Positions 9,683 through 18,570 of a stretch of 64,000 bases of DNA are shown one piece after another. Numbering within the stretch: the stretch's first letter is position 1; each line of letters begins with the position of its first letter. The stretch is from the NCBI RefSeq assembly GCF_024267655.1, contig NZ_CP100595.1, positions 2,914,001 to 2,978,000 of the forward strand, given 5' to 3'. The notes below the pieces were generated by a model that was given only the letters and a program-made list of their open reading frames with translations, was not told the DNA's origin and did no database searches. Both the position numbers and the translations under genes were made by a program. The stretch comes from Arcobacter roscoffensis. Lineage in GTDB: Bacteria > Campylobacterota > Campylobacteria > Campylobacterales > Arcobacteraceae.

Positions 9683-11844
9683 TATCTACTCGCTTTTGTA
9701 GTAAATACTTCACTTTTAGGACCATCAACAACAACTTGTCCATTTTCTACAATAATAACTCTATCAACTAATTCTAATAAAGATGTTTTATGAGTAACAA
9801 CTACAAGTGTTTTATCTTCAATTATTGTTTTTAGTTTTCTAATAAATGCCTTCTCTGATTGTCTATCCATTGAGTTTGTAGGTTCATCAAGCATTATAAT
9901 ACTAGGATCAGAAATCAAAGCTCTAGCAAGTGTAACAGATTGTCTCTCTCCACCACTTAAGCCCTCTCCCCTCTCACCAACTAGTAAATCATATCCAGCT
10001 TCATGCTTTCCTAAAAAATCATCTAATCCCGCAATTTTAGAAACTCTTAATAACTCTTCATCTGAAACATATTGTTCCCCAATAGTAAGGTTATCCTTAA
10101 TTGTTCCCATAAATAAAAATGGCTCTTGAGGCACACAGCCAATTGCTTGCCTTAAATCAGTTGGATCAACTTGTCTTGTATCTAAACCATCAATTAAAAC
10201 TGACCCTTTTGTTGGTTCATATAAATTCATAATAAGCTTTAGTAAGGTAGATTTACCTGAGCCTATTTTCCCTAAAATAGCAACTTTTTCACCCTCTTTA
10301 ATAGTAATATTAATATCTTTTAAAGTTTGATGATTTTGATCTTTATATGCAAATTGTACATCTTTTAGCTGAATATCTCCTCTTAAATTAGGTCTACTAA
10401 TATAAGTCTTATTCTCTTTTTCAACTGGCATATTCATAATTTCGTCAAGGTTATTTAAAGAAAGCATTGTTTTATCAAACTTAATAATCATTCCCACAAG
10501 TTGAGAAACGGGCGCAATAACTCTTCCATTTAAAATCATGGCTGCAATTATAGCTCCCATAGTAATTTCACCTTCTTGAGCTAAATATACACCACCTGCA
10601 ACAATAGCTATATTTGAAAATTGAGAAAGAAATGCAGTAAAATAAGTAATACTTTGTGATAAAAAATGCCCTTTATCCGCATAGTGTACTGTTTTATTAA
10701 TAGATTGATCCCAATGTGTTTTCATTCTATTTTGTGCTTTTACACTTTTAATAATCTCTAAACCTGCAACTGCTTCTATTAAAGTTGTTTGCTTTATTTG
10801 CTCTTCTTTTACAGACTTCTCAATCAAAGTTTTTAAAGGTCTTTGTAAATACCAAGATAATGTAATTGAAATAAGTACTGTTACTATTGTTATATATGCC
10901 AAAGGCCCTGCAATAAACATGATTACAAGAATAAATATAATTACAAAAGGTAAATCAACAATTGCTGCAATTGTAGCACTTGTAAAAAATTCTCTAACAC
11001 TTTCAAAAGATTGTAGTCTACTTACAAATTGACCTGTTGAAGAAGGTTTAGCATCCATTTTAATATTAAGCAAGTGAGTAAATATCTTATTTGACATTAT
11101 TGCATCTGCTCTTTTACTTGCAATTCCTAAGAAATGTGAACGCATAACTTTTAAAAGTAAATCAAAAACCATTACAATAGAAATTCCAATAAATAATGCC
11201 CAAAGCGTTTCTATTGCATTATTTGGTAATACTCTATCATATACATTCATTGTAAATAATGGAGTAGCTAATATGAAAATATTAATAAATAAAGATACAA
11301 TAATTACTTGTTTATAAATACCTTTATTTCTAAGCATTGTTCCCCAAAACCACTCTTTTGGATCATCAACAACTACTTCTTTTTCAATTCTATTATTAAA
11401 ATTATATTCAGGTTTTATAATTATAACATCACCTGTGAATTCTGATTCAAGCTTTTCAATAGTAATTTGAGTCTCACCGGTACTTAGTCCTGGGATAATT
11501 ACATTTGCAACACCCTCTTCTAAATCATAATCAAGAAGAACACAAGCTCTATTCTTATCTAAAATTAAAACAGAAGGTAAGGCTAGTTTTGTAACATCTG
11601 CAAGTTTTTCTCTTTTCACTGTTTTAGGAACAAGTCCTATTCTTTTAGCAGCTTGATGAAACATAGAGATATTCATAGAAGTTTTATGAATAGGTAGGCC
11701 ATAAGTTAAAGAGGCTTCAGAAGTTTCTCTTTTATGATATTTAGATAAAAAAAGTAGACAACCTAATAAGTCGTCTACTTTTCTTCTATCTTTTAAATTT
11801 GATAAGGTTTCGCTTCTGATTTCATTTGAATCATTATTTTCCAT
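9682..11844 (-). CDS. LapB/RtxB-type ABC exporter with inactive C39-like domain
   Basis: The protein is a fused ABC exporter of about 720 aa. An N-terminal C39-like domain (residues about 20-150) lacks the usual catalytic cysteine setting, as in exporters whose substrates have no cleaved leader. A six-helix transmembrane region (about 180-450) and an ATPase domain follow. The ATPase has Walker A GKIGSGKST, signature LSGGERQ and Walker B IIMLDEPT. I choose ATG at 11844 because AAAAGG sits 5-6 bases before it. A GTG at 11850 is possible and adds two residues. The gene follows the TolC-like gene by 17 bases and overlaps the adaptor start. Substrate is inferred to be the adjacent giant adhesin. 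Confidence 0.93.
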   Translation of the reverse strand: MENNDSNEIRSETLSNLKDRRKVDDLLGCLLFLSKYHKRETSEASLTYGLPIHKTSMNISMFHQAAKRIGLVPKTVKREKLADVTKLALPSVLILDKNRACVLLDYDLEEGVANVIIPGLSTGETQITIEKLESEFTGDVIIIKPEYNFNNRIEKEVVVDDPKEWFWGTMLRNKGIYKQVIIVSLFINIFILATPLFTMNVYDRVLPNNAIETLWALFIGISIVMVFDLLLKVMRSHFLGIASKRADAIMSNKIFTHLLNIKMDAKPSSTGQFVSRLQSFESVREFFTSATIAAIVDLPFVIIFILVIMFIAGPLAYITIVTVLISITLSWYLQRPLKTLIEKSVKEEQIKQTTLIEAVAGLEIIKSVKAQNRMKTHWDQSINKTVHYADKGHFLSQSITYFTAFLSQFSNIAIVAGGVYLAQEGEITMGAIIAAMILNGRVIAPVSQLVGMIIKFDKTMLSLNNLDEIMNMPVEKENKTYISRPNLRGDIQLKDVQFAYKDQNHQTLKDINITIKEGEKVAILGKIGSGKSTLLKLIMNLYEPTKGSVLIDGLDTRQVDPTDLRQAIGCVPQEPFLFMGTIKDNLTIGEQYVSDEELLRVSKIAGLDDFLGKHEAGYDLLVGERGEGLSGGERQSVTLARALISDPSIIMLDEPTNSMDRQSEKAFIRKLKTIIEDKTLVVVTHKTSLLELVDRVIIVENGQVVVDGPKSEVFTTKASR

Positions 11845-11861
11845 AATCACCTTTTAATCAA

Positions 11862-13697
11862 TTAATGGTACTTTTTATATAATTTTTGATGTTTACTTAC
11901 ATTGTCTATATAAGGCTTAGCTTTTTTTACACCTTCAGGTAATGAAGATAATGCAGCTTTCGCTTCTTTTACTGAATCAAATATACCATAAATTACCTTT
12001 GCACTTTTCATAGAAGGTCCAAACTCATATGTATATGTACTTGAAGAGTCTAGTCCATTTATTTGAGCATAATTATTTGCAGCATCAAGTCCTCTAGTTG
12101 TAGCAATATTAAGAGTATATGTCTTTTCATCTGCAGTTAAAAGTTCATCAATAGAACCACTTTGAACTATAACTTCTTGAGAAGCTTCATCTTCACCTAA
12201 TAGATCTTCTGTTAATTCATTAGTATCTTGAGCGATTACATCATCTTTAGGTTCAGTTTCTTCAACTTTTGCTTTTGATTCTTCATCACCCAATAATGCT
12301 GTTAACTCTTCCGAAACTGCAAGACTATTATTTTCAACTTTATTAGTAGTCGAAGTATCTTCTAGTTTTGAATTAACACATTGGCTAATATTTGAATTTA
12401 ATACACTTGGAACTAAAATAGATAAGCTATTTAATAAATCATAGTAGTTTGAATAAAGTTCAAATTCTCTACTAACTAAGCTCTTTTTTGCCTCATATAA
12501 ATCTGTTTGTGCATTTAAAATATCTACAAATGTTCTAGTACCTGCTTCAAATTCACTTTTATATACATCTACAATATTTTCATTTGCAACTACGTATTTT
12601 TTTAAAACATCAATTCTTTTTTTGTTTTTTTGATATCTTTGATAAGTAACTTTTACATTTTCAACTACTTTCTTAGTGATTGCGTCCAATCTTTGCTTTT
12701 GCTCAGCTAAAAAAAGTTCTTCTTGTGTTGAAATTGCATGGTCTGAACCACCATTATAAAGATTCCATGCTAAATTTAATCTAGCAAAAGCTTGGTTTTC
12801 TACACCCTCTTCATTTAAACTTAAATCATTATCCGTGATTGCTTTTAACTCAAGATTTAAACTAGGCAAAAAACTAGCATCGGCTTGAGCTATTTTTTCT
12901 CTTTGAGCTTTTACTCTTTCAATTTGTTCTAAAATCTCATAATTATTTAAAACTGCTTTTTCAACTATTTTTTGAAGAGATGATGGGAATATAGTTTCAT
13001 CTATACTTGGTCTACACTCATTTCCTTGAGGTTTCCCTCCTATATATCTTTTAAAGGTACTTACTCTTGATGATTTTAAGTCTTGCTCTTCTAAATATTT
13101 CTCTTTTACAAAACTTAGTTTTGAGTCAACTTGGTAAGTTTCTAAAACCTCTCCACTAATATCCTCTTTTTGTTTTGCAATTTCTAAATTCTCTTCATTT
13201 GTGGCTATCATATCTTTTGTGAGAGCTAAAAATTCTGTATATTGAACAAATCCAGTATAAGCTCCAATAGTTTCAAGTACAATATTTTCAATATTTCTAT
13301 TTGTTCTATATTTATTTGCTAAATCATTATGTTTAGCTTCATTTACTCTACTTGGAGTTAAATCTCCATCATAAATCATTTGATTTAATGCTATACCAAA
13401 GTTATATCCATCTTCTTGATCAGAGCCGTCTTCATTATTATTGTTATTAGGTTGGTCATAGTTTTTCTCAGTATTAACTTTTTCAATTCTACCATCTATA
13501 TCTATTCTAGGATAGTAATTTCCTTCCCTTTCATCCACATACTTTTTAAATGCCTCTTGATTCTTTTTCTCAGCTATAACTTCTGGATTTTGATCCAATA
13601 CTTTTTGAACACTTTGTTTTAATGTATAGGCATTTAGTAGTGTAGCACTTGCTAATAATGATACAATTGAATATTTAATAATTCTAAAAGACTTCAT
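11862..13697 (-). CDS. TolC-like outer-membrane channel with C-terminal SPOR-like domain
   Basis: The 611-aa product begins with a signal peptide (cleavage near LLNA-Y, residue 23). Two TolC-type coiled-coil repeats cover about residues 25-437. This is the outer-membrane exit duct of the type I system. After residue 440 the protein adds an acidic linker (about 445-510) and an 80-90 aa C-terminal domain that reads like a SPOR fold: YTLNIATTRG at its first strand and a later VIYGIFDSVKEAKAAL helix. SPOR domains bind denuded septal peptidoglycan. TolC proteins are usually 430-500 aa, so the extension is real extra material. It is the first gene of the secretion operon, read away from the two-component genes at 13,879. 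Confidence 0.9.
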   Translation of the reverse strand: MKSFRIIKYSIVSLLASATLLNAYTLKQSVQKVLDQNPEVIAEKKNQEAFKKYVDEREGNYYPRIDIDGRIEKVNTEKNYDQPNNNNNEDGSDQEDGYNFGIALNQMIYDGDLTPSRVNEAKHNDLANKYRTNRNIENIVLETIGAYTGFVQYTEFLALTKDMIATNEENLEIAKQKEDISGEVLETYQVDSKLSFVKEKYLEEQDLKSSRVSTFKRYIGGKPQGNECRPSIDETIFPSSLQKIVEKAVLNNYEILEQIERVKAQREKIAQADASFLPSLNLELKAITDNDLSLNEEGVENQAFARLNLAWNLYNGGSDHAISTQEELFLAEQKQRLDAITKKVVENVKVTYQRYQKNKKRIDVLKKYVVANENIVDVYKSEFEAGTRTFVDILNAQTDLYEAKKSLVSREFELYSNYYDLLNSLSILVPSVLNSNISQCVNSKLEDTSTTNKVENNSLAVSEELTALLGDEESKAKVEETEPKDDVIAQDTNELTEDLLGEDEASQEVIVQSGSIDELLTADEKTYTLNIATTRGLDAANNYAQINGLDSSSTYTYEFGPSMKSAKVIYGIFDSVKEAKAALSSLPEGVKKAKPYIDNVSKHQKLYKKYH

Positions 13698-13878
13698 ATG
13701 ACGACCCCAATAATAATTTTCTTGTTACTTTATTCATATTAGTCTTAATTATACATTAAAAAACCTTGTATTATAATTTTTTTTTCCACTTTTTTAAAAA
13801 AAAGTTACGATAAATAATCTTATATTTAATTTTTTAAAGATATAATATAACACTCATACGTATATAAGGCATTCTATA
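13698..13878. promoter_or_regulatory. Divergent promoter region between secretion operon and regulator gene
   Basis: This 181-base gap separates divergent start codons. On the minus strand, TATAAT (plus positions 13748-13753) lies about 50 bases before the TolC-like gene. On the plus strand, TATAAT at 13841-13846 lies 33 bases before the regulator gene. Neither has a clear -35 box. The shared gap makes cross-regulation of the secretion operon by the adjacent two-component system plausible, but I see no defined operator. Confidence 0.4.
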
Positions 13879-14583
13879 ATGGAAGAGAATATTAAAAAAT
13901 ATCATGAAATTTTAAAGAAATTATGTATTTTATACATAGAAGATGAAGAAAATATAAGAAAAAATATGAAGAAAGTTCTTCTTTTATTATGTAATGATGT
14001 TTATGAAGCTTCTGATATAAAAAATGCAAAAGAAATTCTTGAAGAAAATAGAGTTGATATTATTATCTCTGATATAAATCTTCCTGAGGAAAATGGTCTT
14101 GATTTTATAGAAGATATCAGACAAATTGACAAAAAAATTCCTGTAATACTTCTTAGTGCCTATACAGAAACAAACTATCTTTTAAAAGCTACAAAACTAA
14201 AACTTATTGATTATCTAACGAAACCTGTTGATTTTGATACTTTAAACAATGCATTAATAAAATGTGCAGAAGATATATATGACAATGGAATGTTTATACT
14301 TAACTTTGAAAATGGTATCGAATATAATGTATTAAATAAAGAACTAAAAGATATAAACAAAAAAGAAATTAAACTAACATCTAAAGAACTTTTATTGTTA
14401 GACTACTTAACAAAAAATAATTCGAGAGTTATATCCCATGATGAGTTAAAAACAAATATTTGGGAAGATTATTTTGAAGCGACAGATTCAGCATTAAAGA
14501 ACCTTTTAAATAAACTTAGAAAAAAAATAGGCAAGGAATCTATTTCAAATATCTCAGGTGTAGGTTATAAACTAAATATTTAA
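13879..14583 (+). CDS. OmpR-family response regulator
   Basis: A 234-aa two-domain regulator. The receiver domain covers about residues 10-130, with the acidic pair near YIEDEE, phosphoacceptor Asp in IIISDINLPEENG, the conserved Ser/Thr region LLSAY and Lys in DYLTKPVDF. A winged-helix DNA-binding domain fills residues about 145-232 (LTSKELLLLDYL; final VGYKLN). The partner kinase begins 72 bases downstream. It is divergent from the type I secretion operon, which is the most likely target by position, although this is inference. Confidence 0.92.
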   Translation: MEENIKKYHEILKKLCILYIEDEENIRKNMKKVLLLLCNDVYEASDIKNAKEILEENRVDIIISDINLPEENGLDFIEDIRQIDKKIPVILLSAYTETNYLLKATKLKLIDYLTKPVDFDTLNNALIKCAEDIYDNGMFILNFENGIEYNVLNKELKDINKKEIKLTSKELLLLDYLTKNNSRVISHDELKTNIWEDYFEATDSALKNLLNKLRKKIGKESISNISGVGYKLNI

Positions 14584-14655
14584 TATAATTTTTTAATACT
14601 TATTTTATCTAGTTTTATATAGAATGAATTTTAGATACATATAAAAGAGTCTAAA

Positions 14656-16710
14656 ATGAATAAAATTTTCTTACTTCTAATTTTTATAAATATAAGTTTA
14701 TTCTCAAAAGATACTACAATTATTGAGTTTTTAAACAAGAACACTGACGTGATGTTTTTAATAAACCCATCTAATGGAAATATTATAAAAGCAAATAAGA
14801 GTGCTAGCAAATTTTATGGCTATTCCTTGTCATCTCTTCATAAAATGAACATAAAAGATATAAATACTTTTACGAAAGAACAAGTAAATAAAGAACTGTC
14901 ATTAGCTAAAACTGAGAATAGAAACTATTTCATATTTACTCATAAGTTGGCATCAAACAAAATTATAAAAGTTGTAGTTCATTCATATCCTATTACTCAC
15001 AATAACAAAAAACTTTTACTTTCAATAATTCATAAACAATCTCAAACTCAAAATATAAAAGAGTTTAATAAAAGACTTGAAGAGCAAGTTAAGATACAAA
15101 CAAAAGAGCTAGAAAAAAGTAAAAGTAATATCACACAAATATTTACAGTATCTACAATCATTTTCTTACTTGGAATTTCATATTTATTTTATTTACTAAG
15201 ACAAAGGGATAAACTATCAAAAGATATGTTAAATAAAAATGCTCAACTAAAAGAACTTAATGAAAGATTTGAATTAGCTATGAATAGTAGCAAAGATGGA
15301 TTATGGGATTGGAATCCAAAAACAAATGAAGTTTACTTTTCTACAACATGGAAGAAAATGTTAGGCTATGAAGATCATGAAATAAAAGGTTCAGTTGAAG
15401 AGTGGGAAAAAAGAATTCATCCAGAAGATAAGGAGAAAGCATTTGAGGATGTATCAAATCATCTTGAAGGAAAAACACAGTTTTATGAAAATATTCATAG
15501 GGTTCAGCATAAAAAAGGTCATTGGGTATGGATTTACGATAGAGGAAAAGCAATCTTTGACAAAGATAATAATCCTACTAGAATTATTGGTTTTCATACA
15601 GACCTAACAGCTCAAAAAACAATTGAAAAGAAGATAGAAGATCAAAAAGAAGAATTTAAAGCAATCTTTGAAAACTCAATGGATGGTATTGCTATTTTAG
15701 ATTTAGATACTAAATTCCTAAATTTTAACGATGCATACCTTAAAATAACGAGCTTTACAAAAGAAGAGTTACTTCAAAAATCTTGTTTTGAACTTACAAT
15801 AGATGAAGAGAAAGATAAAATAAAAAAAGCTTTAAATATTGTAATGAAAAAAGGTCATATTGAAAATCTTGAAAAAAGTTGTATTGTAAAAGATGAATCA
15901 TTAATAACTGTTAATATGAGTATTACTTTAATGCCTGATAAAAAACGGCTTCTTATAAGTATGAGAGATATCAGCAAACAGAAATTAATTGAAACACAAT
16001 CAAAACTAATCTCAATGGGAGAGATGATAGGAAATATTTCGCATCAATGGAGACAGCCATTAACAGTAATATCAACACTAGCAAGTTCTCTTCTTGTGAA
16101 AAAAGAATGTGGAATCTTAGAAGAAAATGATATAAAAGATAGCTCAGAAGCTATTGTAGAACAAACAAGATATTTATCTCATACTATTGATGATTTTAGA
16201 ACTTTTATAAAAGACTCACAATCAAAAGAAGATTTAAGTTTAGTTCGAGCTATAAATAAAACAATTTCACTTGTAAGTCCTAGTTTAAAAAACAATTATA
16301 TTCAACTAATCACACATTTAGATGATGATATAAATATAAATGGTTATGAAAATCAATTAGTTCAAGCATTTATAAATATAATAAATAACTCAAAAGATGC
16401 TTTAAAAGAAAATATAGCAGATGATGAAAATAAACTAGTATTTATTCAAACAAAAAAAGTAAAAGATAAACTAATCATAACTATAAAAGATAATGCAAAG
16501 GGAATACCGCAAGATATTCTACCAAGAATATTTGAGCCTTACTTTACTACAAAACACCAAAATGTAGGAACAGGGATAGGTTTATCATTAGCAAATGATA
16601 TTTTAATAAAACATCATAAAGCAAGAGTAAAAGTAATAAATGAAGAGTTTGAATTTGAAGGGAAGAAACAAAAAGGTGCAGTATTTATCATAGAGTTCAA
16701 AGAAAACTAA
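14656..16710 (+). CDS. Sensor histidine kinase with extracytoplasmic PAS and two cytoplasmic PAS domains
   Basis: A 684-aa membrane kinase. A signal-like helix (residues 1-17, ending SLFSKD) is followed by a PAS-like fold (about 20-130) placed before the membrane helix at about 160-181, so it probably lies in the periplasm. Two further PAS domains follow inside the cell (about 198-325, with WDWNPKTNEVYF; and about 328-445). The dimerisation box is ISHQWRQPL and the ATPase has NNSKDAL (N box), DNAKGI (G1) and GTGIGLSL (G2). It pairs with the regulator just upstream. Ligand is unknown. Confidence 0.92.
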   Translation: MNKIFLLLIFINISLFSKDTTIIEFLNKNTDVMFLINPSNGNIIKANKSASKFYGYSLSSLHKMNIKDINTFTKEQVNKELSLAKTENRNYFIFTHKLASNKIIKVVVHSYPITHNNKKLLLSIIHKQSQTQNIKEFNKRLEEQVKIQTKELEKSKSNITQIFTVSTIIFLLGISYLFYLLRQRDKLSKDMLNKNAQLKELNERFELAMNSSKDGLWDWNPKTNEVYFSTTWKKMLGYEDHEIKGSVEEWEKRIHPEDKEKAFEDVSNHLEGKTQFYENIHRVQHKKGHWVWIYDRGKAIFDKDNNPTRIIGFHTDLTAQKTIEKKIEDQKEEFKAIFENSMDGIAILDLDTKFLNFNDAYLKITSFTKEELLQKSCFELTIDEEKDKIKKALNIVMKKGHIENLEKSCIVKDESLITVNMSITLMPDKKRLLISMRDISKQKLIETQSKLISMGEMIGNISHQWRQPLTVISTLASSLLVKKECGILEENDIKDSSEAIVEQTRYLSHTIDDFRTFIKDSQSKEDLSLVRAINKTISLVSPSLKNNYIQLITHLDDDININGYENQLVQAFINIINNSKDALKENIADDENKLVFIQTKKVKDKLIITIKDNAKGIPQDILPRIFEPYFTTKHQNVGTGIGLSLANDILIKHHKARVKVINEEFEFEGKKQKGAVFIIEFKEN

Positions 16711-16716
16711 AAGGTA

Positions 16717-16736
16717 AGTCCCTACATTGAGGGACT
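16717..16736 (+). terminator. Hairpin after the kinase gene
   Basis: AGTCCCT and AGGGACT form a 7-bp perfect stem with a 6-base loop, starting 7 bases after the kinase stop. There is no T-run right after it, so it may be a weak or Rho-assisted terminator between convergent genes. Confidence 0.45.
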
Positions 16737-16774
16737 ATCACCAATAAGCACTATAGTGTATACTTCAATAAAAA

Positions 16775-17749
16775 TTATATTTTTACTAAATATCTACCTA
16801 CAGCTTTTCCTTCTAATAATGCTGAATAAGCATCTTTAACTTCATCTAAAGAGATTTCATTTGTTAAATCATTTAATGTATCAACTTTAAAATCACTTGC
16901 AATTTTTTCCCATGCTGCTTTTTTCTTATCTATCGAACACTCAACAGAATCAATACCAACTAATCGAACACCTCTTAAAATAAAAGGAAATACATTTGTA
17001 TTTAATTCATGTGAAGATGTTAAACCACAACAAGTTGCAACACCATCATATTTAATGTATTTTAAAGCATTTGCTAATATTTCTCCACCAACAGTATCTA
17101 TAACACCGTCATATTTTTCACTCATCATTGGCTTAGCTGATTGTTCATTAAAGTCATTTCTTAAAATCACATCACTTGCTCCAATATCTTTTAAGAAAGG
17201 TATTTTATTTTCTTTTCCAGAAATTGCAATAACATTAAATCCTAATTTTGAAAGTATAGAAACTGCAATTGAACCAACTCCACCTGTTGCACCAGTAACT
17301 AAAACATCTCCTGATGTAACACCATTATTTAATAATTCGTTTACTGATAATGCTGCTGTTAAACCTGCTGTACCATAAGTCATGATTTCTTTATCTGAAA
17401 TTCCTTCTGGCATTTTTACAAGCCATGAAGCTGGAACTTTAACAAACTCAGCATGTCCACCATTTGTGTTCATACCCATGTCATAACCTGTAACTAATAC
17501 AGCTTCACCAACTTTAAACTCATCAGAGTTTGATTCTTCAATAACACCTGCCACATCAATACCAGTAACATGAGGGAAAACTCTTGTAACACCAGGATTT
17601 CCAACAGAACTTAATGCATCTTTAAAATTTAAAGATGAATAAGATACTTTTATTAATACATCATTTTCTTCAATTGCTGGAACATCAATATCTTGTACAC
17701 CTGATTCAAATTTTTTACTTTCAATTTTTTCTACTACATATGCTTTCAT
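16775..17749 (-). CDS. acuI: YhdH/AcuI-type quinone oxidoreductase-like reductase (acrylyl-CoA reductase family)
   Basis: A 324-aa medium-chain dehydrogenase/reductase. The N-terminal GroES-like half carries SSLNFKDAL and HVTGIDVAGVIEES. The Rossmann half has VLVTGATGGVGSIAVSIL for NADPH binding. Zinc ligands of alcohol dehydrogenases are missing, as expected for YhdH/AcuI. The family reduces acrylyl-CoA to propionyl-CoA and detoxifies acrylate, for example after DMSP breakdown. No DMSP lyase is visible nearby, so the physiological substrate is open. AAGGATAC precedes the ATG. The gene appears monocistronic. Confidence 0.88.
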   Translation of the reverse strand: MKAYVVEKIESKKFESGVQDIDVPAIEENDVLIKVSYSSLNFKDALSSVGNPGVTRVFPHVTGIDVAGVIEESNSDEFKVGEAVLVTGYDMGMNTNGGHAEFVKVPASWLVKMPEGISDKEIMTYGTAGLTAALSVNELLNNGVTSGDVLVTGATGGVGSIAVSILSKLGFNVIAISGKENKIPFLKDIGASDVILRNDFNEQSAKPMMSEKYDGVIDTVGGEILANALKYIKYDGVATCCGLTSSHELNTNVFPFILRGVRLVGIDSVECSIDKKKAAWEKIASDFKVDTLNDLTNEISLDEVKDAYSALLEGKAVGRYLVKI

Positions 17750-18040
17750 TTGTATCCTTTTATATGAAAAAACAAAATGAATTGTTTTTATTTTTATTTA
17801 CTATACTGAAATTCTAGTCTAAATAATATATAAAAGCAAGAACTTACTAAAAAGAAATGTACTATCTAAAAAGATAGTTATGTGATTTTAAGGGTTTTAT
17901 AGACATAAAAAGAATAAAAAGTAATTTAAATATAGCTAAATTAAAATAGTAAATAGATATAAAAATGGATAATTAACATGTAGATAAAATAGTTTATTTG
18001 AGTTTTATTGAAATGTATTTGATAATGATTCTTAAGAAAA
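17750..18040. other. Non-coding gap between acuI and the tRNA cluster
   Basis: About 290 bases of very AT-rich sequence with no convincing gene. A small perfect hairpin (ACTATCT-AAAA-AGATAGT, 17861-17878) is the only structure I see. It lies about 165 bases beyond the 3' end of tRNA-Cys and has no T-run. The acuI promoter must lie in the left part. Confidence 0.5.
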
Positions 18041-18116
18041 TGGAGGAGCTAGTCGGACTCGAACCAACGCATACCGGATTTGCAATCCGGGGCATTACCA
18101 GCTTTGCTATAGCTCC
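18041..18116 (-). tRNA. tRNA-Cys (GCA)
   Basis: The minus strand folds as a cloverleaf: acceptor GGAGCTA pairs with TAGCTCC, the anticodon loop TTGCAAA holds GCA, and the T loop reads GGTTCGAGTCC. The CCA end is encoded (18041-18043). It is the last gene of a three-tRNA transcript. Confidence 0.97.
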
Positions 18117-18178
18117 AAATGTTAGAAAATCATTAACAATGATATAAGTTAGATGATTTTGCTTGCTTGAATAAGAAG

Positions 18179-18267
18179 TGGCAGAGAGTGGGGGATTCGA
18201 ACCCCCGGAGGCGTGAACCTCGCCGGTTTTCAAAACCGGTACTTTCGACCAACTCAGTCAACTCTCT
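18179..18267 (-). tRNA. tRNA-Ser (TGA)
   Basis: The 89-base minus-strand gene has acceptor AGAGAGT pairing with ACTCTCT, anticodon loop TTTGAAA (TGA) and a long variable arm (CGAGGTTCACGCCTC), as expected for a class II serine tRNA. CCA is encoded at 18179-18181. The T arm GGGGGTTCGAATCCCCC is perfect. Confidence 0.97.
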
Positions 18268-18282
18268 ACAATTCTAAAAAAG

Positions 18283-18369
18283 TGGTGCGAATGGTGAGAA
18301 TCGAACTCACACTCCGAAACCGGAATGGGATTTTAAGTCCCACGCGTCTACCTATTCCGCCACACTCGC
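18283..18369 (-). tRNA. tRNA-Leu (TAA)
   Basis: An 87-base minus-strand class II tRNA. Acceptor GCGAGTG pairs with CATTCGC with one G-T wobble, and the anticodon loop CTTAAAA holds TAA. It has a long variable arm and the T arm GTGAGTTCGATTCTCAC. CCA is encoded at 18283-18285. First gene of the tRNA transcript. Confidence 0.97.
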
Positions 18370-18376
18370 ACTTTTT

Positions 18377-18418
18377 AATTTAAGTTTCTTCGGTTTTTGA
18401 AGCCGTTCTTCTTAAATT
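18377..18418 (-). promoter_or_regulatory. Leader hairpin upstream of tRNA-Leu
   Basis: AATTTAAG (18377-18384) and CTTAAATT (18411-18418) form a perfect 8-bp outer stem, with a smaller GC-containing pairing inside. It lies between the promoter and the first tRNA, where it may mark a processing site of the precursor. Confidence 0.4.
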
Positions 18419-18426
18419 GGACTGGA

Positions 18427-18455
18427 ATTATAATAGATTTTTTTTTCTTTGTCAA
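18427..18455 (-). promoter_or_regulatory. Consensus sigma-70 promoter of the tRNA cluster
   Basis: On the minus strand TTGACA (18450-18455) and TATAAT (18427-18432) are both perfect matches and are separated by exactly 17 bases. They lie 58 bases upstream of tRNA-Leu. This is the strongest promoter in the window. Confidence 0.92.
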
Positions 18456-18570
18456 GGGTTTTTCAAAAGAATTTCAAAATTCTTCAAAATTTAATGCTTT
18501 TAATAAAAAATGAAAATCAATAAATGTATAATATCTACCATAAATATTAGAAGAATTTAAAGGATTATAA

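Noticed and set aside
13416..13622. Plus-strand hydrophobic 68-codon frame
   Set aside because: It lies antisense inside the TolC-like gene and reflects its AT-rich complementary strand.
17994..18233. 79-codon minus-strand frame
   Set aside because: It runs through tRNA-Cys and part of tRNA-Ser; the products of those positions are the tRNAs.
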